A DNA stretch of 64,000 bases from Azospirillum oryzae (GTDB lineage Bacteria; Pseudomonadota; Alphaproteobacteria; Azospirillales; Azospirillaceae): assembly GCF_900177515.1 (NCBI RefSeq), contig NZ_FXAK01000001.1, positions 556,001-620,000 of the forward strand, written 5' to 3'. A model generated the notes under the pieces. The model had not been told where the DNA came from and made no database searches. It saw only the letters and a program-made list of their open reading frames with translations. This document shows, piece after piece, positions 44,807-54,260 of this stretch (within the stretch, counting starts at the first letter, position 1; each line of letters begins with the position of its first letter). A program made the translations under genes and the position numbers.

Positions 44807-45336
44807 CGCAACTTCCCCCGCACATCGTCCGGCAACTCGGCTGCGGCGGTATTCTGGCTGGTCTGCAGCGCCCGAATATAGGCGGCGATGGCCCAGCGGT
44901 CGTCGGGCGCGACGCGGTCGGCATAGGAATACATCGCCCCCCAGCCGTTGGTGGCGACATCGTAGAAATGCCGCGTCGGTGCGTTGCGCAACACCTCGCT
45001 GTGGAAGGAGGGCGGATGCGGGAAGCCGCGCCGGACGATCATGCCGTCTCCGTCGCCGAGATAGCCGTGGCAGGGGGTGCAGTAGATCTCGTAGCGCTCC
45101 TTGCCGCGGGCCAGCAGGGCCGGCGTCAGCGGCGGGGGCGGTTGTGACCGATCCTCGCGCGCGACCGTGTTGGGCTCCGGCTCCGGCGGCCACGCCCGGT
45201 TGCCGGGGTCGGCATTGGCCGGGTTGGCTTCGGCGGGCGTCCAGGTCTTGTCGCTCGGCTGCTTTGCCATGTTGTCGCAGGCCCCCAGCAGAGCAGCCGC
45301 ACCCAACAGAAGGGCTATGGGAAGCAGGCGGCTCAT
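44803..45336 (-). CDS. actE: alternative complex III monohaem cytochrome c ActE
   Basis: This 177-residue protein begins with a lipoprotein-type signal (LLGAAALLGACDN, lipobox cysteine near 20). After a proline-rich linker comes a class I cytochrome c with YEIYCTPCHGYLGDGDG, a probable methionine ligand in WGAMYSYADRV, and a C-terminal helix WAIAAYIRALQ. It is expected to pass electrons from ActA towards the oxidase. The ATG at 45336 overlaps the actD stop. Confidence 0.9.
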   Translation of the reverse strand: MSRLLPIALLLGAAALLGACDNMAKQPSDKTWTPAEANPANADPGNRAWPPEPEPNTVAREDRSQPPPPLTPALLARGKERYEIYCTPCHGYLGDGDGMIVRRGFPHPPSFHSEVLRNAPTRHFYDVATNGWGAMYSYADRVAPDDRWAIAAYIRALQTSQNTAAAELPDDVRGKLR

Positions 45337-45884
45337 GCCGGCACCTCGTCGATGTGCACGCCTTCGCCATGGGGCAGCAGCCGTCGCAGCAGTTCGGTGT
45401 CGTCGCGCCCCTCCCGCTCCGCGATCCAGATCAGGAAACGGTCCTGCGAGGCCTGCTCGAAACCGGGCGCATCGAAGATGGGATCGTAGAGGCGCGGCAG
45501 CCGGCAGATCGTGCAGAAGGCCAGGAAGCCAATCAGCAGGATGGCCAGCGCCGCCAATTCGAAGGTCGTTGTGCTGAAGGCCGGCCAGCTGTTCAGCGGC
45601 CGTCCGCCGATGTTCAGGGGATAGCTCAGCACCATTCCCCAATATTGCAGGAAGAACCCGCCGACGGCTCCCAGCACGCCCGCCGCGACGACGATCAGCG
45701 GCAGCGCCTGCGGCTTTCGGCCCAGCAGGTCGTCCACCTCCTCCACCGCATAGGGACTGTAGACCTCCAACCGTGTGAAGCCTTCCTGCCGCAGGTGCCG
45801 CAGTGCTTCCAGCATCGCGTCGGGGCTGTCGAAAGCGGCCAGCGTGCCGCGGACTGTGTGGCCGGTGCCGCGATGTGCGCTCAT
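45333..45884 (-). CDS. actD: alternative complex III subunit ActD
   Basis: This 183-residue protein has an N-terminal soluble part (FDSPDAMLEALRHLRQEGFTRLEVYSPYAVEEVDDLLG) and two membrane helices joined by a short loop (LPLIVVAAGVLGAVGGFFLQ; FELAALAILLIGFLAFC). This is the ActD pattern; no cofactor is bound. It overlaps actC and actE by four bases each. Confidence 0.9.
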   Translation of the reverse strand: MSAHRGTGHTVRGTLAAFDSPDAMLEALRHLRQEGFTRLEVYSPYAVEEVDDLLGRKPQALPLIVVAAGVLGAVGGFFLQYWGMVLSYPLNIGGRPLNSWPAFSTTTFELAALAILLIGFLAFCTICRLPRLYDPIFDAPGFEQASQDRFLIWIAEREGRDDTELLRRLLPHGEGVHIDEVPA

Positions 45885-47254
45885 CGCCCGCCCTCCGTCT
45901 TCTTCTTGTGGAGGAGTTCGCGCAGTTCGAACATCGATACGATCGGGATGAAGCGCAGCGCCATGAAGAAGCCGGTCAGGAACAGCCCGACCGAGCCGGC
46001 CAGCGTCGCCCAATCCCAGAAGGTCGGCATGAAGACGAACCAGCTCGATTCCGTGTAGTTCCGGTGCAGGCCGCCGACGACGATGACGTAGCGTTCGATC
46101 CACATGCCGACCACCACGCACAGCGCCACCAGGAACAGCACCGGGCGGTTCAGCCGCAGCGGCCGGATCCACAGCAATTGCGGCACAACGCCGTTCAGGA
46201 TGATCTTCGCCCAGTACCAGGGCGCGTAATAGCCGCCCAGTTCCGACATCACCACCGTGATTTCGTGCTCCTCCCCCCGGTAGAAGGGCATGAACACCTC
46301 CATCAGATAGCAGTAGGAGAGCAGCAGGCTGGTGGTCAGCATCAGCCGCGCCAGCACGTCGACGTGGCGCAGCGTGATGACGCCGGTGAGATCCAGCGCC
46401 CTGCGTAGCGGGATGACAAGCATCAGCACCACGGCGAAGCCGGACAGCGCGGCGCCGAAGACGAAATAGGGCGGGAACTGCGTCTCGTGCCATCCCGGCG
46501 TCAGGCCGCCGGCAAAATCCAGCCCGACGATGCTGTGGATGGAACAGACCAGCGGCGCCATCAAGGCCGCGAACAGGCCATACAGGATCTTGAATTGGCG
46601 CCAGTGCAGCGACGATCCCTGCCAGCCCAGCGCCAGCAGCCCGTACAGCACCCGCTGCCAGCGCCGCCGCGCCCGGTCGCGCAGGGTGGCGAGATCGGGG
46701 AGAAGCCCGACATACCAGAACAGCACCGATCCGGCGACATAGACCAGGATGGCGACGAAATCCCAGTGCAGCGGGCTGCGGAACTGCGGCCACAGCGCCA
46801 TCGTGTTGGGATAGGGGAACAGCCAGTAAAAATACCACCATCGCCCGAGATGGATGACCGGCATGATCCCGGCGCAGGCGACGCAGAACACAGTCATCGT
46901 CTCGGCGAGGCGGCTGGTGGCGCTGCGCCACTCCGACCGGGTCAGGAAGAACAGCGCGGAGATCAGCGTCCCGCCGCTCGCCATGCCGACCCACCAGACA
47001 TAGTTGCCGATGGCGAACCCCCAGGCGACCGGCCAATCGATGCCCCAGATGCCGACGCCGCGGATGAACAGCCAGCCGAGCGCCACCACGAACAGGCCGA
47101 GCAGCCCGACCGACAGCCCGAAGCCGATCCACCACCACATGGGCGTGCGGCGTTCCAGCACGAGGTCGCTGACATGCACGGTCACCGACAGGGCGGTCAC
47201 ACCCGGTTCGACCACCCTGTTCAGCTCCTGCCTGGGTTCGGGAGATGCGCCCAC
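45881..47254 (-). CDS. actC: alternative complex III subunit ActC (NrfD-like)
   Basis: This 457-residue NrfD/PsrC-type membrane subunit has about ten helices and is the likely quinol-binding part. Visible segments are WGFAIGNYVWWVGMASGGTL, RSPLHWDFVAILVYVAGSVLF, SIHSIVGLDFAGGLTPGWH and YCYLMEVFMPFYRGEEHE. The start is GTG at 47254 with AGGAGGTG upstream; no ATG in the early part gives a better fit. It begins four bases after the actB stop. Confidence 0.9.
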   Translation of the reverse strand: MGASPEPRQELNRVVEPGVTALSVTVHVSDLVLERRTPMWWWIGFGLSVGLLGLFVVALGWLFIRGVGIWGIDWPVAWGFAIGNYVWWVGMASGGTLISALFFLTRSEWRSATSRLAETMTVFCVACAGIMPVIHLGRWWYFYWLFPYPNTMALWPQFRSPLHWDFVAILVYVAGSVLFWYVGLLPDLATLRDRARRRWQRVLYGLLALGWQGSSLHWRQFKILYGLFAALMAPLVCSIHSIVGLDFAGGLTPGWHETQFPPYFVFGAALSGFAVVLMLVIPLRRALDLTGVITLRHVDVLARLMLTTSLLLSYCYLMEVFMPFYRGEEHEITVVMSELGGYYAPWYWAKIILNGVVPQLLWIRPLRLNRPVLFLVALCVVVGMWIERYVIVVGGLHRNYTESSWFVFMPTFWDWATLAGSVGLFLTGFFMALRFIPIVSMFELRELLHKKKTEGGR

Positions 47255-47258
47255 CGCC

Positions 47259-50246
47259 TTACACCTCCTGGATTTCGGGGTTGGGGTTGCGCAGCCGCGC
47301 CTCGTATGTGGTGCGCGGCTTGGTGTTCAGCTCGGTCAGCACGCCGTAGTCGAGCGGGCTCGCCTTGCGGCGGTTGACCGCGCTGTCCTTGTCGTTCAGG
47401 TCGCCGAAGACGATGGCCTCGGCCGGGCAGGCCTGCTGGCAGGCGGTCTTCACCTCGCCGTCGCGGATCGGCCGGCTTTCGCGGTCGGCGGTGATGCGGG
47501 CGTTGCGGATGCGCTGGATGCAATAGGTGCATTTCTCCATGACGCCGCGCGCCCGGACGGAGACATCGGGGTTCCAGGATTGCGACAGCCGGTTGTCGTC
47601 TGCCGAATAGTTGAAATAGTTGAAGCGCCGGACCTTGTAGGGACAGTTGTTGGAGCAGAAGCGGGTGCCGACGCAGCGGTTGTAGACCATCACGTTCAGC
47701 CCGTCGGCGTCATGCATGGTCGCGCCGACCGGGCAGACCACCTCGCAGGGCGCGTTTTCGCAATGCATGCAAGGCATCGGCTGGAAAAAGGTCTGCTCCG
47801 GCGCCTCCGCCTCGCCCTCGTACCAGGTGTCGATGCGGATCCAGTGCAGTTGGCGGTTCCGCAACACCTGCTCCTTGCCGACCACGGCGATGTTGTTCTC
47901 CCCCTGGCAGGCAGCGGTGCAGGCGCTGCAGCCGATGCAGGAGTTGAGATTGATCGCCATGCCCCAGGCGTTGCGCGGATACTCGTAATCGGGATAGAGC
48001 GAGTGTTCCGGCTCCTTGCGTTGGGCGAAATCGGGATTCCGGCGGAACTCGTCCAGCGTGGCTTGCCGGACCAGGTCGGGGGAGTCGATCAGCTGGTGGT
48101 GCTGCGTGGCGGCAAGGCGATAGGTCTCCCCGGTTTTGCGCAGTTCCACCCCCGGCAATTGCCAGAGATGGTCGAGCGGCCGCAGCCGGAAGGCATCGAA
48201 GCCGACGCCGTGCCCGACCCGGCCCACCATTTTGCGGCCGAAACCGAAGGGCAGGGTGACGCAGTCCGGGGCGTGGCCGGTCACCCGCCAGACCGGCGCG
48301 CGGAGAGATCCAGCGGCGGTACGCACCTCCACCACATCCTCGTTCTGCAGGCCCAGCCGCTCCGCGGTCGCCGGCGCCATCAGTACGGCGTTGTCCCAGG
48401 TCAGGGTGGTGAAGGGGCGCGGCAACTCCTGCAGCCAGCCGAGATTGGCGTAACGGCCGTCGCGCAGCCACGGGTCGGGCCGGAACAGGGCAGTCAGCGT
48501 GCCGCCATCCGGCCTTGCGGTGGCCGGCGGCAACTTGCTCGCCAGATCGGAAACAGGCAATGCGGACGCCGGCGCGGCGGCGCTGTCCGGCACCACGCCG
48601 ATGCGCAGGGCGTCGGCCCACAGCCGTTCCGGGTCGCCTTTGCCCTGGAAGTTTTCCATCCAGGCGGCGCGGAGGATGGCATGGCCATCGGGCCGCGTCT
48701 CTCCGTCGAAGACCGCCAGAAGCTCGTGCGGCGACCAGCCGCCCCACAAGGGCCTGATCTGCGGCTGCTGGATTGTGACGGTACCGTCGAAGGCGCGGGC
48801 GTCGCCCCAGCGTTCAAGCTCATGGGCTTCCGGCACATGCCATGTGCAGAGAATGGCGGTTTCGTTGACGTCGGTGCCGAGATGGATGGAAAACGGCACC
48901 TTTCCCAACGCCCCGGCGAAATCGAGATCGGCGGGCGCGGTGAAGGCCGGGTTGATGCCCAGGATCAGCAGCGTATCGACCCGCCCGTCCGCCATGTCGG
49001 CAACCAGCCCCTTGAGCGAACCGCCATGGCCGACCGGATCGGCCTCCACCGGTTCGATGTAGGTCACCGTCTGGCCGGGCGCGCCCAGCGCACTGTTGAT
49101 GGCATGGACCAGCGCGTGGACGGCAGGCGGCTGCGTAGGCCCGGCATGGACCAGCGCCGCGCCCCGGCTGGCGGACAGGTCGCGGGCGACGGCGCCGAGC
49201 CAGCCAGGGGCGCCCTGGCGCCAGTCCGCCGGCCCACTGCCGAGTTCGGCGGCAAGCGCGCGCACCACCGCCTCCACCTCGTCCGGGCGGGCCACGAAGC
49301 GATGGTCGGCGCGGGCGCCGGCCAGGGTCGGCATGCTTTCCACCGCATAGAGGCGGCTCATCTCCTCCGGCCGCCCCTCTTCGGCCGCGCGGCGGCGGCG
49401 GGCGAAGTCGCGGGCGTAGCGCAGATGTCCGGGCGCGCTGTCGAGGAAGTCGCTCTCCACCGCCAGGATCGTCTTGGCGCGGTCGAGATGCAGCACCGTG
49501 TCCACCGGCCGGCCGAAGGCCATCGTCGCCCCGGCCCGCACCGCGTCGCGCCCGTCGGCTTCCCAGCGGTGCCATTGCATCGCCGGGAAGCGCTGCTTCA
49601 ACGCGGCGATCTGCGCGGTCAGCGTGGGTGAGGTGACGGTGCCGGTCAGAAGCCGCAGCCCCTCGCCACCGCGCCCGGCCAGGGTGGGCAGGCGGTCGAC
49701 CAGCGCCTTGACCATCCCGTTGGCGCTGGCCGCCCGGCCGGAGGTCAGCACGGTGCGCGAGCGGTCGGGATCGTAGAGGTCGAGGATGTTCGCCTGGATG
49801 ATCGGATCGAGGGCGCCCAGGCTGGCGGGATGCTCCGGATTGCCCTCCAGCTGCACCGGCCGCCCCATCTGGTGGATGGTCAGGACGCCGTCGGCATAGC
49901 CGCCGCGCGTGACCGCGGTGGCGAAATGGCGGGCCACGCCGGGCACCAGACCCAGCGGCGTGGTTACATAGGGGATTGCCTGGTCCACCTCCTCGCCGGG
50001 ACCGCAGCCCGACAGGCCGGCCAGCGCGAAGGAGGCGCCCATCAGCTCCAGCAGCCGGCGCCGGCCGACGCGCGCCTCCGCAAGGTCGGGCAGGCCGGGG
50101 AATTCAGCACGCAGCATCTCCAGCACGGCCGGCTCGCGCGACAGTTCGTCCAGGCTGCGCCACAGCGCCCGGCCGCTTCGTCCGGCCAGCCGGTCGCCGA
50201 TCTGCCGGGCCAGTTCCTCCCGCCCCAATTCCTTGCCGGCCGTCAT
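47259..50246 (-). CDS. actB: alternative complex III subunit ActB (molybdopterin-like and iron-sulfur fusion)
   Basis: This 995-residue periplasmic subunit carries a Tat-like leader (GRRRLLELMGASFALAGLSGCG, about residues 60-82). A molybdopterin oxidoreductase-like domain follows; ActB of this type has lost the cofactor. An HybA-like ferredoxin domain with four [Fe-S] groups lies at about 745-965: NLNSCIGCSACTAACQGEN, PCMHCENAPCEVVCPVGA, RCVGTRFCSNNCPYKVR, and CTYCIQRIR with ACQQACPAEAIVFGD. Fused ActB1-ActB2 is the usual form. The ATG at 50246 overlaps the actA stop by four bases. Confidence 0.93.
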   Translation of the reverse strand: MTAGKELGREELARQIGDRLAGRSGRALWRSLDELSREPAVLEMLRAEFPGLPDLAEARVGRRRLLELMGASFALAGLSGCGPGEEVDQAIPYVTTPLGLVPGVARHFATAVTRGGYADGVLTIHQMGRPVQLEGNPEHPASLGALDPIIQANILDLYDPDRSRTVLTSGRAASANGMVKALVDRLPTLAGRGGEGLRLLTGTVTSPTLTAQIAALKQRFPAMQWHRWEADGRDAVRAGATMAFGRPVDTVLHLDRAKTILAVESDFLDSAPGHLRYARDFARRRRAAEEGRPEEMSRLYAVESMPTLAGARADHRFVARPDEVEAVVRALAAELGSGPADWRQGAPGWLGAVARDLSASRGAALVHAGPTQPPAVHALVHAINSALGAPGQTVTYIEPVEADPVGHGGSLKGLVADMADGRVDTLLILGINPAFTAPADLDFAGALGKVPFSIHLGTDVNETAILCTWHVPEAHELERWGDARAFDGTVTIQQPQIRPLWGGWSPHELLAVFDGETRPDGHAILRAAWMENFQGKGDPERLWADALRIGVVPDSAAAPASALPVSDLASKLPPATARPDGGTLTALFRPDPWLRDGRYANLGWLQELPRPFTTLTWDNAVLMAPATAERLGLQNEDVVEVRTAAGSLRAPVWRVTGHAPDCVTLPFGFGRKMVGRVGHGVGFDAFRLRPLDHLWQLPGVELRKTGETYRLAATQHHQLIDSPDLVRQATLDEFRRNPDFAQRKEPEHSLYPDYEYPRNAWGMAINLNSCIGCSACTAACQGENNIAVVGKEQVLRNRQLHWIRIDTWYEGEAEAPEQTFFQPMPCMHCENAPCEVVCPVGATMHDADGLNVMVYNRCVGTRFCSNNCPYKVRRFNYFNYSADDNRLSQSWNPDVSVRARGVMEKCTYCIQRIRNARITADRESRPIRDGEVKTACQQACPAEAIVFGDLNDKDSAVNRRKASPLDYGVLTELNTKPRTTYEARLRNPNPEIQEV

Positions 50247-50896
50247 CGGTGGCACACCGAGCAGTCGGACAGCGTTTCCGGATGGATGTGGTAGCGCGCC
50301 ATCAGCTGCTCGCCGGACGGCGTCGCCGCGGTGCGTTTCCAGTCGGTGTCGAAGACCTCCTCCTTCGGGCGCAGGTTCGGGGCAGGATCGCGGTGGCAGT
50401 CCAGGCACCAGCTCATCTGCAGGCTCGCTCCCTTCCAGGTCAGGGGCATGGTGTCCACCGGCCCATGGCAGGTGGTGCAGGCCACGCCCTTGGCGACATG
50501 GATGCTGTGGTTGAAAAAGACGTAGTCGGGCAGCGTGTTGACGCGGTTCCAGCGGATCGGCTTGCCAGTGGCGAGGCTCTGGCGAACCGGGGCCAGCAGA
50601 TCCGCGTTGGTCCAGATCTGCGAATGGCAGGTCATGCAGGTGTGGGTCGGCGGCAGCCCGGCGGTGGGCGACTCCTCCACCGAGGTGTGGCAGTAGCGGC
50701 AGTCCAGCCCCAGACCGCCAACATGGTGCTCGTGGCTGAAGGGCACCGGCTGCGGCTGCACGATGCCCTGCCGTGTCGCATAGGTGGTGCTGGGGAAGAA
50801 CCACGCGCCGCCGACCAGCGTGACCAGTCCGGCCAGCAGCGTGTAGAGCACCAGCTTCGTCGCGATGTTGGCGGTGGGGCTGAAGACTCCCGGCAC
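50243..50896 (-). CDS. actA: alternative complex III pentahaem cytochrome c ActA
   Basis: This 217-residue protein has an N-terminal membrane anchor (LVLYTLLAGLVTLVGGAWFF) and five c-haem motifs: CRYCH, CMTCH, CTTCH, CLDCH and CSVCH. Histidine-rich spacing (PFSHEHHVGG, FFNHSIHVAKG) suggests bis-histidine ligation. It is the first act gene, taking electrons from ActB towards ActE. The ATG at 50896 lies 14 bases after the truncated transglutaminase-like gene. Confidence 0.93.
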   Translation of the reverse strand: MPGVFSPTANIATKLVLYTLLAGLVTLVGGAWFFPSTTYATRQGIVQPQPVPFSHEHHVGGLGLDCRYCHTSVEESPTAGLPPTHTCMTCHSQIWTNADLLAPVRQSLATGKPIRWNRVNTLPDYVFFNHSIHVAKGVACTTCHGPVDTMPLTWKGASLQMSWCLDCHRDPAPNLRPKEEVFDTDWKRTAATPSGEQLMARYHIHPETLSDCSVCHR

Positions 50897-50910
50897 GTCT
50901 CAGCCCCCCG

Positions 50911-51573
50911 TCACGCCGGCAGTTCCCGCGCGGTGATGCCGTAGCGGAAGGTCGCCGGATCGAGACAGTCCGGCTCCACGCCGGCGGTGACCACATAGGG
51001 ATACATCAGGAAGCTGTTGTCGACCACCCAGTCGTAGATGGCCCGCAGCCGCGCTTCCGGCGCGTCGATCCCCGCGACGATGCGCAACGCCGTTTCCCGC
51101 ACGATCCCGTCGGTCGGCATGCTCGGCGTCGGCTGGTGGTAAAGCCGCAACTCGGCCGGGTCGGCGGCCTGTGCCTCCCGGTCGCCGGGTAGCCGGTCGC
51201 GCGTTTCCACGATCTGCACCGGTTCGACAGTATGCGGACCCGCGCCGTCCCAGTCGGCGCGCAGCATCCCGGCGCCATGGACGGGTTCATGCAGCAGGGC
51301 CGTCCGGTCGGCGGTAGAGGACCAGGAGGGAGCGTGCGCCCGCTGGTAATCGCCGGCGGTCTGCGCCACCGGCACCAAGAGCCGCGCCGAGCCCCCGTTC
51401 CCGCCGTTCCCGGCCAGTTCGATGCCGTGGCGGATCTCGAAGCGTCGCCAGGGACGGCCGCCTGCCGCCGGATTGCCGCCGCCCTCGGTGGCGGCTTGCG
51501 CAATGCGTGTCGGCGCTGCGGCAGCGACCAGTCCGGCGGCTGCGGCCGCTTTGAGGAAGCGGCGTCGATCCAT
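50911..51573 (-). pseudogene. transglutaminase-like protein with its catalytic core deleted
   Basis: This 220-codon frame starts with a Tat-type leader (MDRRRFLKAAAAAGLVAAAA) and continues as the N-terminal domain of a family of about 320-residue exported transglutaminase-like proteins (RLLVPVAQTAGDYQR, MPTDGIVRETALRIVAG, ARLRAIYDWVVDNS). Instead of the Cys-His-Asp core it passes directly to what I recognise as that family's C-terminus (FLMYPYVVTAGVEPDCLDPA, FRYGITARELP). About 100 codons appear to have been lost in frame. A stable protein could still be made but without the catalytic triad. It lies 14 bases before actA. Confidence 0.72.
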
Positions 51574-51942
51574 GGCTGCGTCTCCCTGACTTTCCGGCCC
51601 GGCAATGTGCGGACTTGACCGGGCGTGGACTTCACCGGGGCGAAGGACGGAGGTGGGGGAACGGCATCGGGGTGACGTTCATCCGCTACAAGTCACCCAT
51701 TCGCGATCCGGTTCCATGGCTTCGGTCGGGCTAGCCCGACTGCTCCGAGCATCCGGCGCGATGCGGCCAAGCCATTGGAACACCTCTTCATCGGGGGCCT
51801 ATCCGCTTTCGACGTAGAGACCCGTCGGGCCCCCCACCGACAGATCAGTTGCCCGATCCCGATCTCCGTGATGACCTTCCGAACCCGGACGGCAGAGCCC
51901 GCACCTTCCATGCATTGAAGCCCGTGCGCTGAAGGACGAGAC
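51574..51942. other. intergenic region upstream of selD
   Basis: These 369 bases between the divergent transglutaminase remnant and selD hold no gene I can support. A short minus-strand frame near 51700-51820 has no family resemblance. No clear promoter was identified. The selD ribosome site (GAAGGACGAG) is at the right-hand end. Confidence 0.4.
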
Positions 51943-53037
51943 ATGACCGCATCCGCGTCACCGGCCCTCGCCGGCACCGGCCCGTCGGACGGGCCGCGCC
52001 TGACCTCGCTCGCCCATGGCGGCGGATGCGGCTGCAAGATCGCGCCCGGCGTTCTGCAAGGGCTGCTCGCCACCCTGCCGGGTCAGATCATGCCGCCGGA
52101 GCTGATCGTCGATGCCTCCACCGCCGACGACGCCGCGGTCTATCGCCTGAACGACGATCAGGCGCTGGTGGCGACCACCGATTTTTTCATGCCCATCGTC
52201 GACGATCCCTTCGACTTCGGCCGCATCGCCGCGACCAACGCGCTGTCGGACATCTACGCCATGGGCGGCCGGCCGATCCTGGCGCTGGCGATCGTCGGGA
52301 TGCCCATCGACATCCTGCCGCCCGACGCCATCCGCTGCGTTCTGGAAGGCGGGCAGTCCGCCTCCGCCGCCGTGGGCGTCCCGGTTGCCGGCGGGCATTC
52401 CATCGATTCTCGCGAACCGATCTACGGCTTGGTGGCACTGGGGCTGGTCCATCCCGACCGTGTGCTGCGCAACAGCAGCGCGCGGCCGGGCGATCTGCTG
52501 GTGTTGGGCAAGCCGCTCGGCATCGGCGTCTATAGCGCGGCGCTGAAGAAGGGCGTGCTGGGGAAGGAGGCCTATGGCCGGATGATCGACAGCACGACGC
52601 GGCTGAACACACCCGGTGTCGATCTCGTAGCGCTGGACGGGGTGCATGCCGTCACCGACGTGACCGGGTTCGGCCTGCTCGGCCATCTGTTGGAGATTTG
52701 CCGCGGGGTCGGCCTGTCGGCGGAGATCCGCTTCGCCGATCTGCCCTTCTTTCCCGACACGCTCGATCTCGCGCGGGCCGGCCATACGACCGGGGCCTCT
52801 ACCCGCAACTGGGCGAGCTATGGTGCGGAGGTGTGCCTGCCCACCGGCTGGGCGGATGAGGAGTCTGACCTCCGGCGCAAGCTGATGACCGATCCGCAGA
52901 CCAGCGGCGGTCTGCTGGTCGCCTGCGCCACCAGGCAGGTGGAGGAGGTTCTGGCCGTCTTCCGCCGGCACGGCCATGAGGATGTCCGCATCATCGGACG
53001 GCTGGCGGACGGCCCGGCGGAGGTCCGCGTCGCCTGA
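51943..53037 (+). CDS. selD: selenide, water dikinase
   Basis: This 364-residue enzyme makes selenophosphate from selenide and ATP. The catalytic region is HGGGCGCKIAPG, with cysteine where some organisms use selenocysteine, and the essential lysine. Then follow DDAAVYRLNDDQALVATTDFF with metal-binding aspartates, NALSDIYAMGGRP, VPVAGGHSIDSREPIYGLVA, DVTGFGLLGHLLE and DPQTSGGLL. The gene is intact and full length, about 14 kb from the broken selA/selB. Selenophosphate also serves selenouridine formation in tRNA, which could explain its survival. The ATG has AAGGACGAG upstream. Confidence 0.95.
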   Translation: MTASASPALAGTGPSDGPRLTSLAHGGGCGCKIAPGVLQGLLATLPGQIMPPELIVDASTADDAAVYRLNDDQALVATTDFFMPIVDDPFDFGRIAATNALSDIYAMGGRPILALAIVGMPIDILPPDAIRCVLEGGQSASAAVGVPVAGGHSIDSREPIYGLVALGLVHPDRVLRNSSARPGDLLVLGKPLGIGVYSAALKKGVLGKEAYGRMIDSTTRLNTPGVDLVALDGVHAVTDVTGFGLLGHLLEICRGVGLSAEIRFADLPFFPDTLDLARAGHTTGASTRNWASYGAEVCLPTGWADEESDLRRKLMTDPQTSGGLLVACATRQVEEVLAVFRRHGHEDVRIIGRLADGPAEVRVA

Positions 53038-53073
53038 TCGGCGAGGCGGACCTGGCTGAACAACCCGCCTCCG

Positions 53074-53592
53074 TCAAAGACGACCGACTGCTTCGAGCGT
53101 CGGCGGATCGGGGTCCGTTCCCTCTTCCGACCCCGGCACGACACTGAAGGAGCCGTCGGTTTCCAGCACGACGGCCAGCACGCCGTCCAGCCGCTTGCGC
53201 CCCTGGGCGCGCAGGACGGCCATCACCTCCTCCCGCGTGACGCGCTGCTGCTTCAGAGCGTTTGGCAGGAACTCTCCCCGGTAGACGAGCAAGGTCGGCT
53301 GCGCCTTGATGATTGCCTGGAAGCGCGGTGAGCGCACCGACGCCCAGGTGATCACGTATTGCAGCAGGATCAGCAGCGCCAGCGCCAGCACGCCTTCGGC
53401 CAGCGCCACCGACTTGCTGAGCAGCACGGTGGCGAGCGTCGAGCCGAGCGCCACCGTCACCACCAGATCGAAGGCGTTCATCTTGGTCAGGGTCCGTTTC
53501 CCCGAAATCCGCAGCAGAAGAATGAGCGACGCATAGGCGAGCACGCCGACCACCAGCACCCGACCGAGTCCGGCCCAACTGTCGAAGAACAT
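53074..53592 (-). CDS. DUF421 / YetF-type membrane protein
   Basis: This 172-residue protein has two or three N-terminal helices (VLVVGVLAYASLILLLRISG; FDLVVTVALGSTLATVLLS; LALALLILLQYVITW) and a cytoplasmic DUF421 domain (LLVYRGEFLPNALKQQRVTREEVMAVLRAQG). This matches YetF-like proteins, whose role is unclear. The ATG at 53592 is where the membrane segment begins; upstream ATGs lack a site. It converges on selD across 36 bases. Confidence 0.85.
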   Translation of the reverse strand: MFFDSWAGLGRVLVVGVLAYASLILLLRISGKRTLTKMNAFDLVVTVALGSTLATVLLSKSVALAEGVLALALLILLQYVITWASVRSPRFQAIIKAQPTLLVYRGEFLPNALKQQRVTREEVMAVLRAQGRKRLDGVLAVVLETDGSFSVVPGSEEGTDPDPPTLEAVGRL

Positions 53593-53780
53593 CGTCGGTC
53601 CTTTCATCCGTTGACCCGCCAACCCCTCCGGCGACCACGAGTTCCGGATTCCGGCTCCGCCGCAAAAATAGGCAGTCCTACACCAATGCGCGGCGCTGAG
53701 AGGCGGGAGCAGATCCGGCTGCGGGAGTTGGCCCTACGCAGGCACGCCCTGCAGGAAACGCAAACACAAAAGGACATGCC

Positions 53781-54200
53781 ATGCGTATCGCAATGCTCAT
53801 TCCCGTCATCGGCCTCGCTCTGACCGCCGGCACGCCGGCCTTCGCGCAGTCCTCCACCGGCCAGCAGAGCGGACAGAAGAGCGGCAGCACCGCGGCCACC
53901 CAGACCCATTCGCAGATCCAGGCGATGACCCAGGACAAGCTCCGCAAGCAGCTGGAGCAGGCCGGCTTCAAGAACGTGACGATCATCGACGCCGCCTATC
54001 TGGTCCAGGCGCAGACCCAGGACGGCAATCAGGTGTTCATGACCATCAATCCGCCGTCGCAGATGTCCGGCAGCTCGTCGTCCAGCTCCGGCAGTGCGAC
54101 GACCGGCGGCCAGTCCGGAACCTCCACCACCGGCAATACCGGTTCGGGCAACAGCAGCACGGGCAGCACCAGCACCGGCAGCGGCGCCACCAAGCAGTAA
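53781..54200 (+). CDS. secreted protein with PepSY-like domain and Ser/Thr/Gly tail
   Basis: This 139-residue protein has a signal peptide (residues 1-22, ending AFAQSS). A compact middle domain (DKLRKQLEQAGFKNVTIIDA, AYLVQAQTQDGNQVFMTINP) resembles small PepSY/DUF-type exported proteins, and the tail is long and disordered (SGSSSSSSGSATTGGQSG and more). Function is unknown. Its tail composition resembles that of the secreted protein at 21690-22082. The gene is single, with the degP remnant downstream. Confidence 0.7.
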   Translation: MRIAMLIPVIGLALTAGTPAFAQSSTGQQSGQKSGSTAATQTHSQIQAMTQDKLRKQLEQAGFKNVTIIDAAYLVQAQTQDGNQVFMTINPPSQMSGSSSSSSGSATTGGQSGTSTTGNTGSGNSSTGSTSTGSGATKQ

Positions 54201-54260
54201 GGCGCCGTCCGCTTTGCCGTGAACCGCGGGGGGACAGGCGTCTCCCCGCCCCATCCACAT

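Noticed and set aside
51693..51820. Short frame that might be a transposase or enzyme remnant upstream of selD
   Set aside because: No motif of any known transposase or other family could be recognised, and no inverted repeats flank it.
51943..53037. SelD as a selenoprotein
   Set aside because: The catalytic motif is GGGCGCK with TGC codons; there is no TGA.
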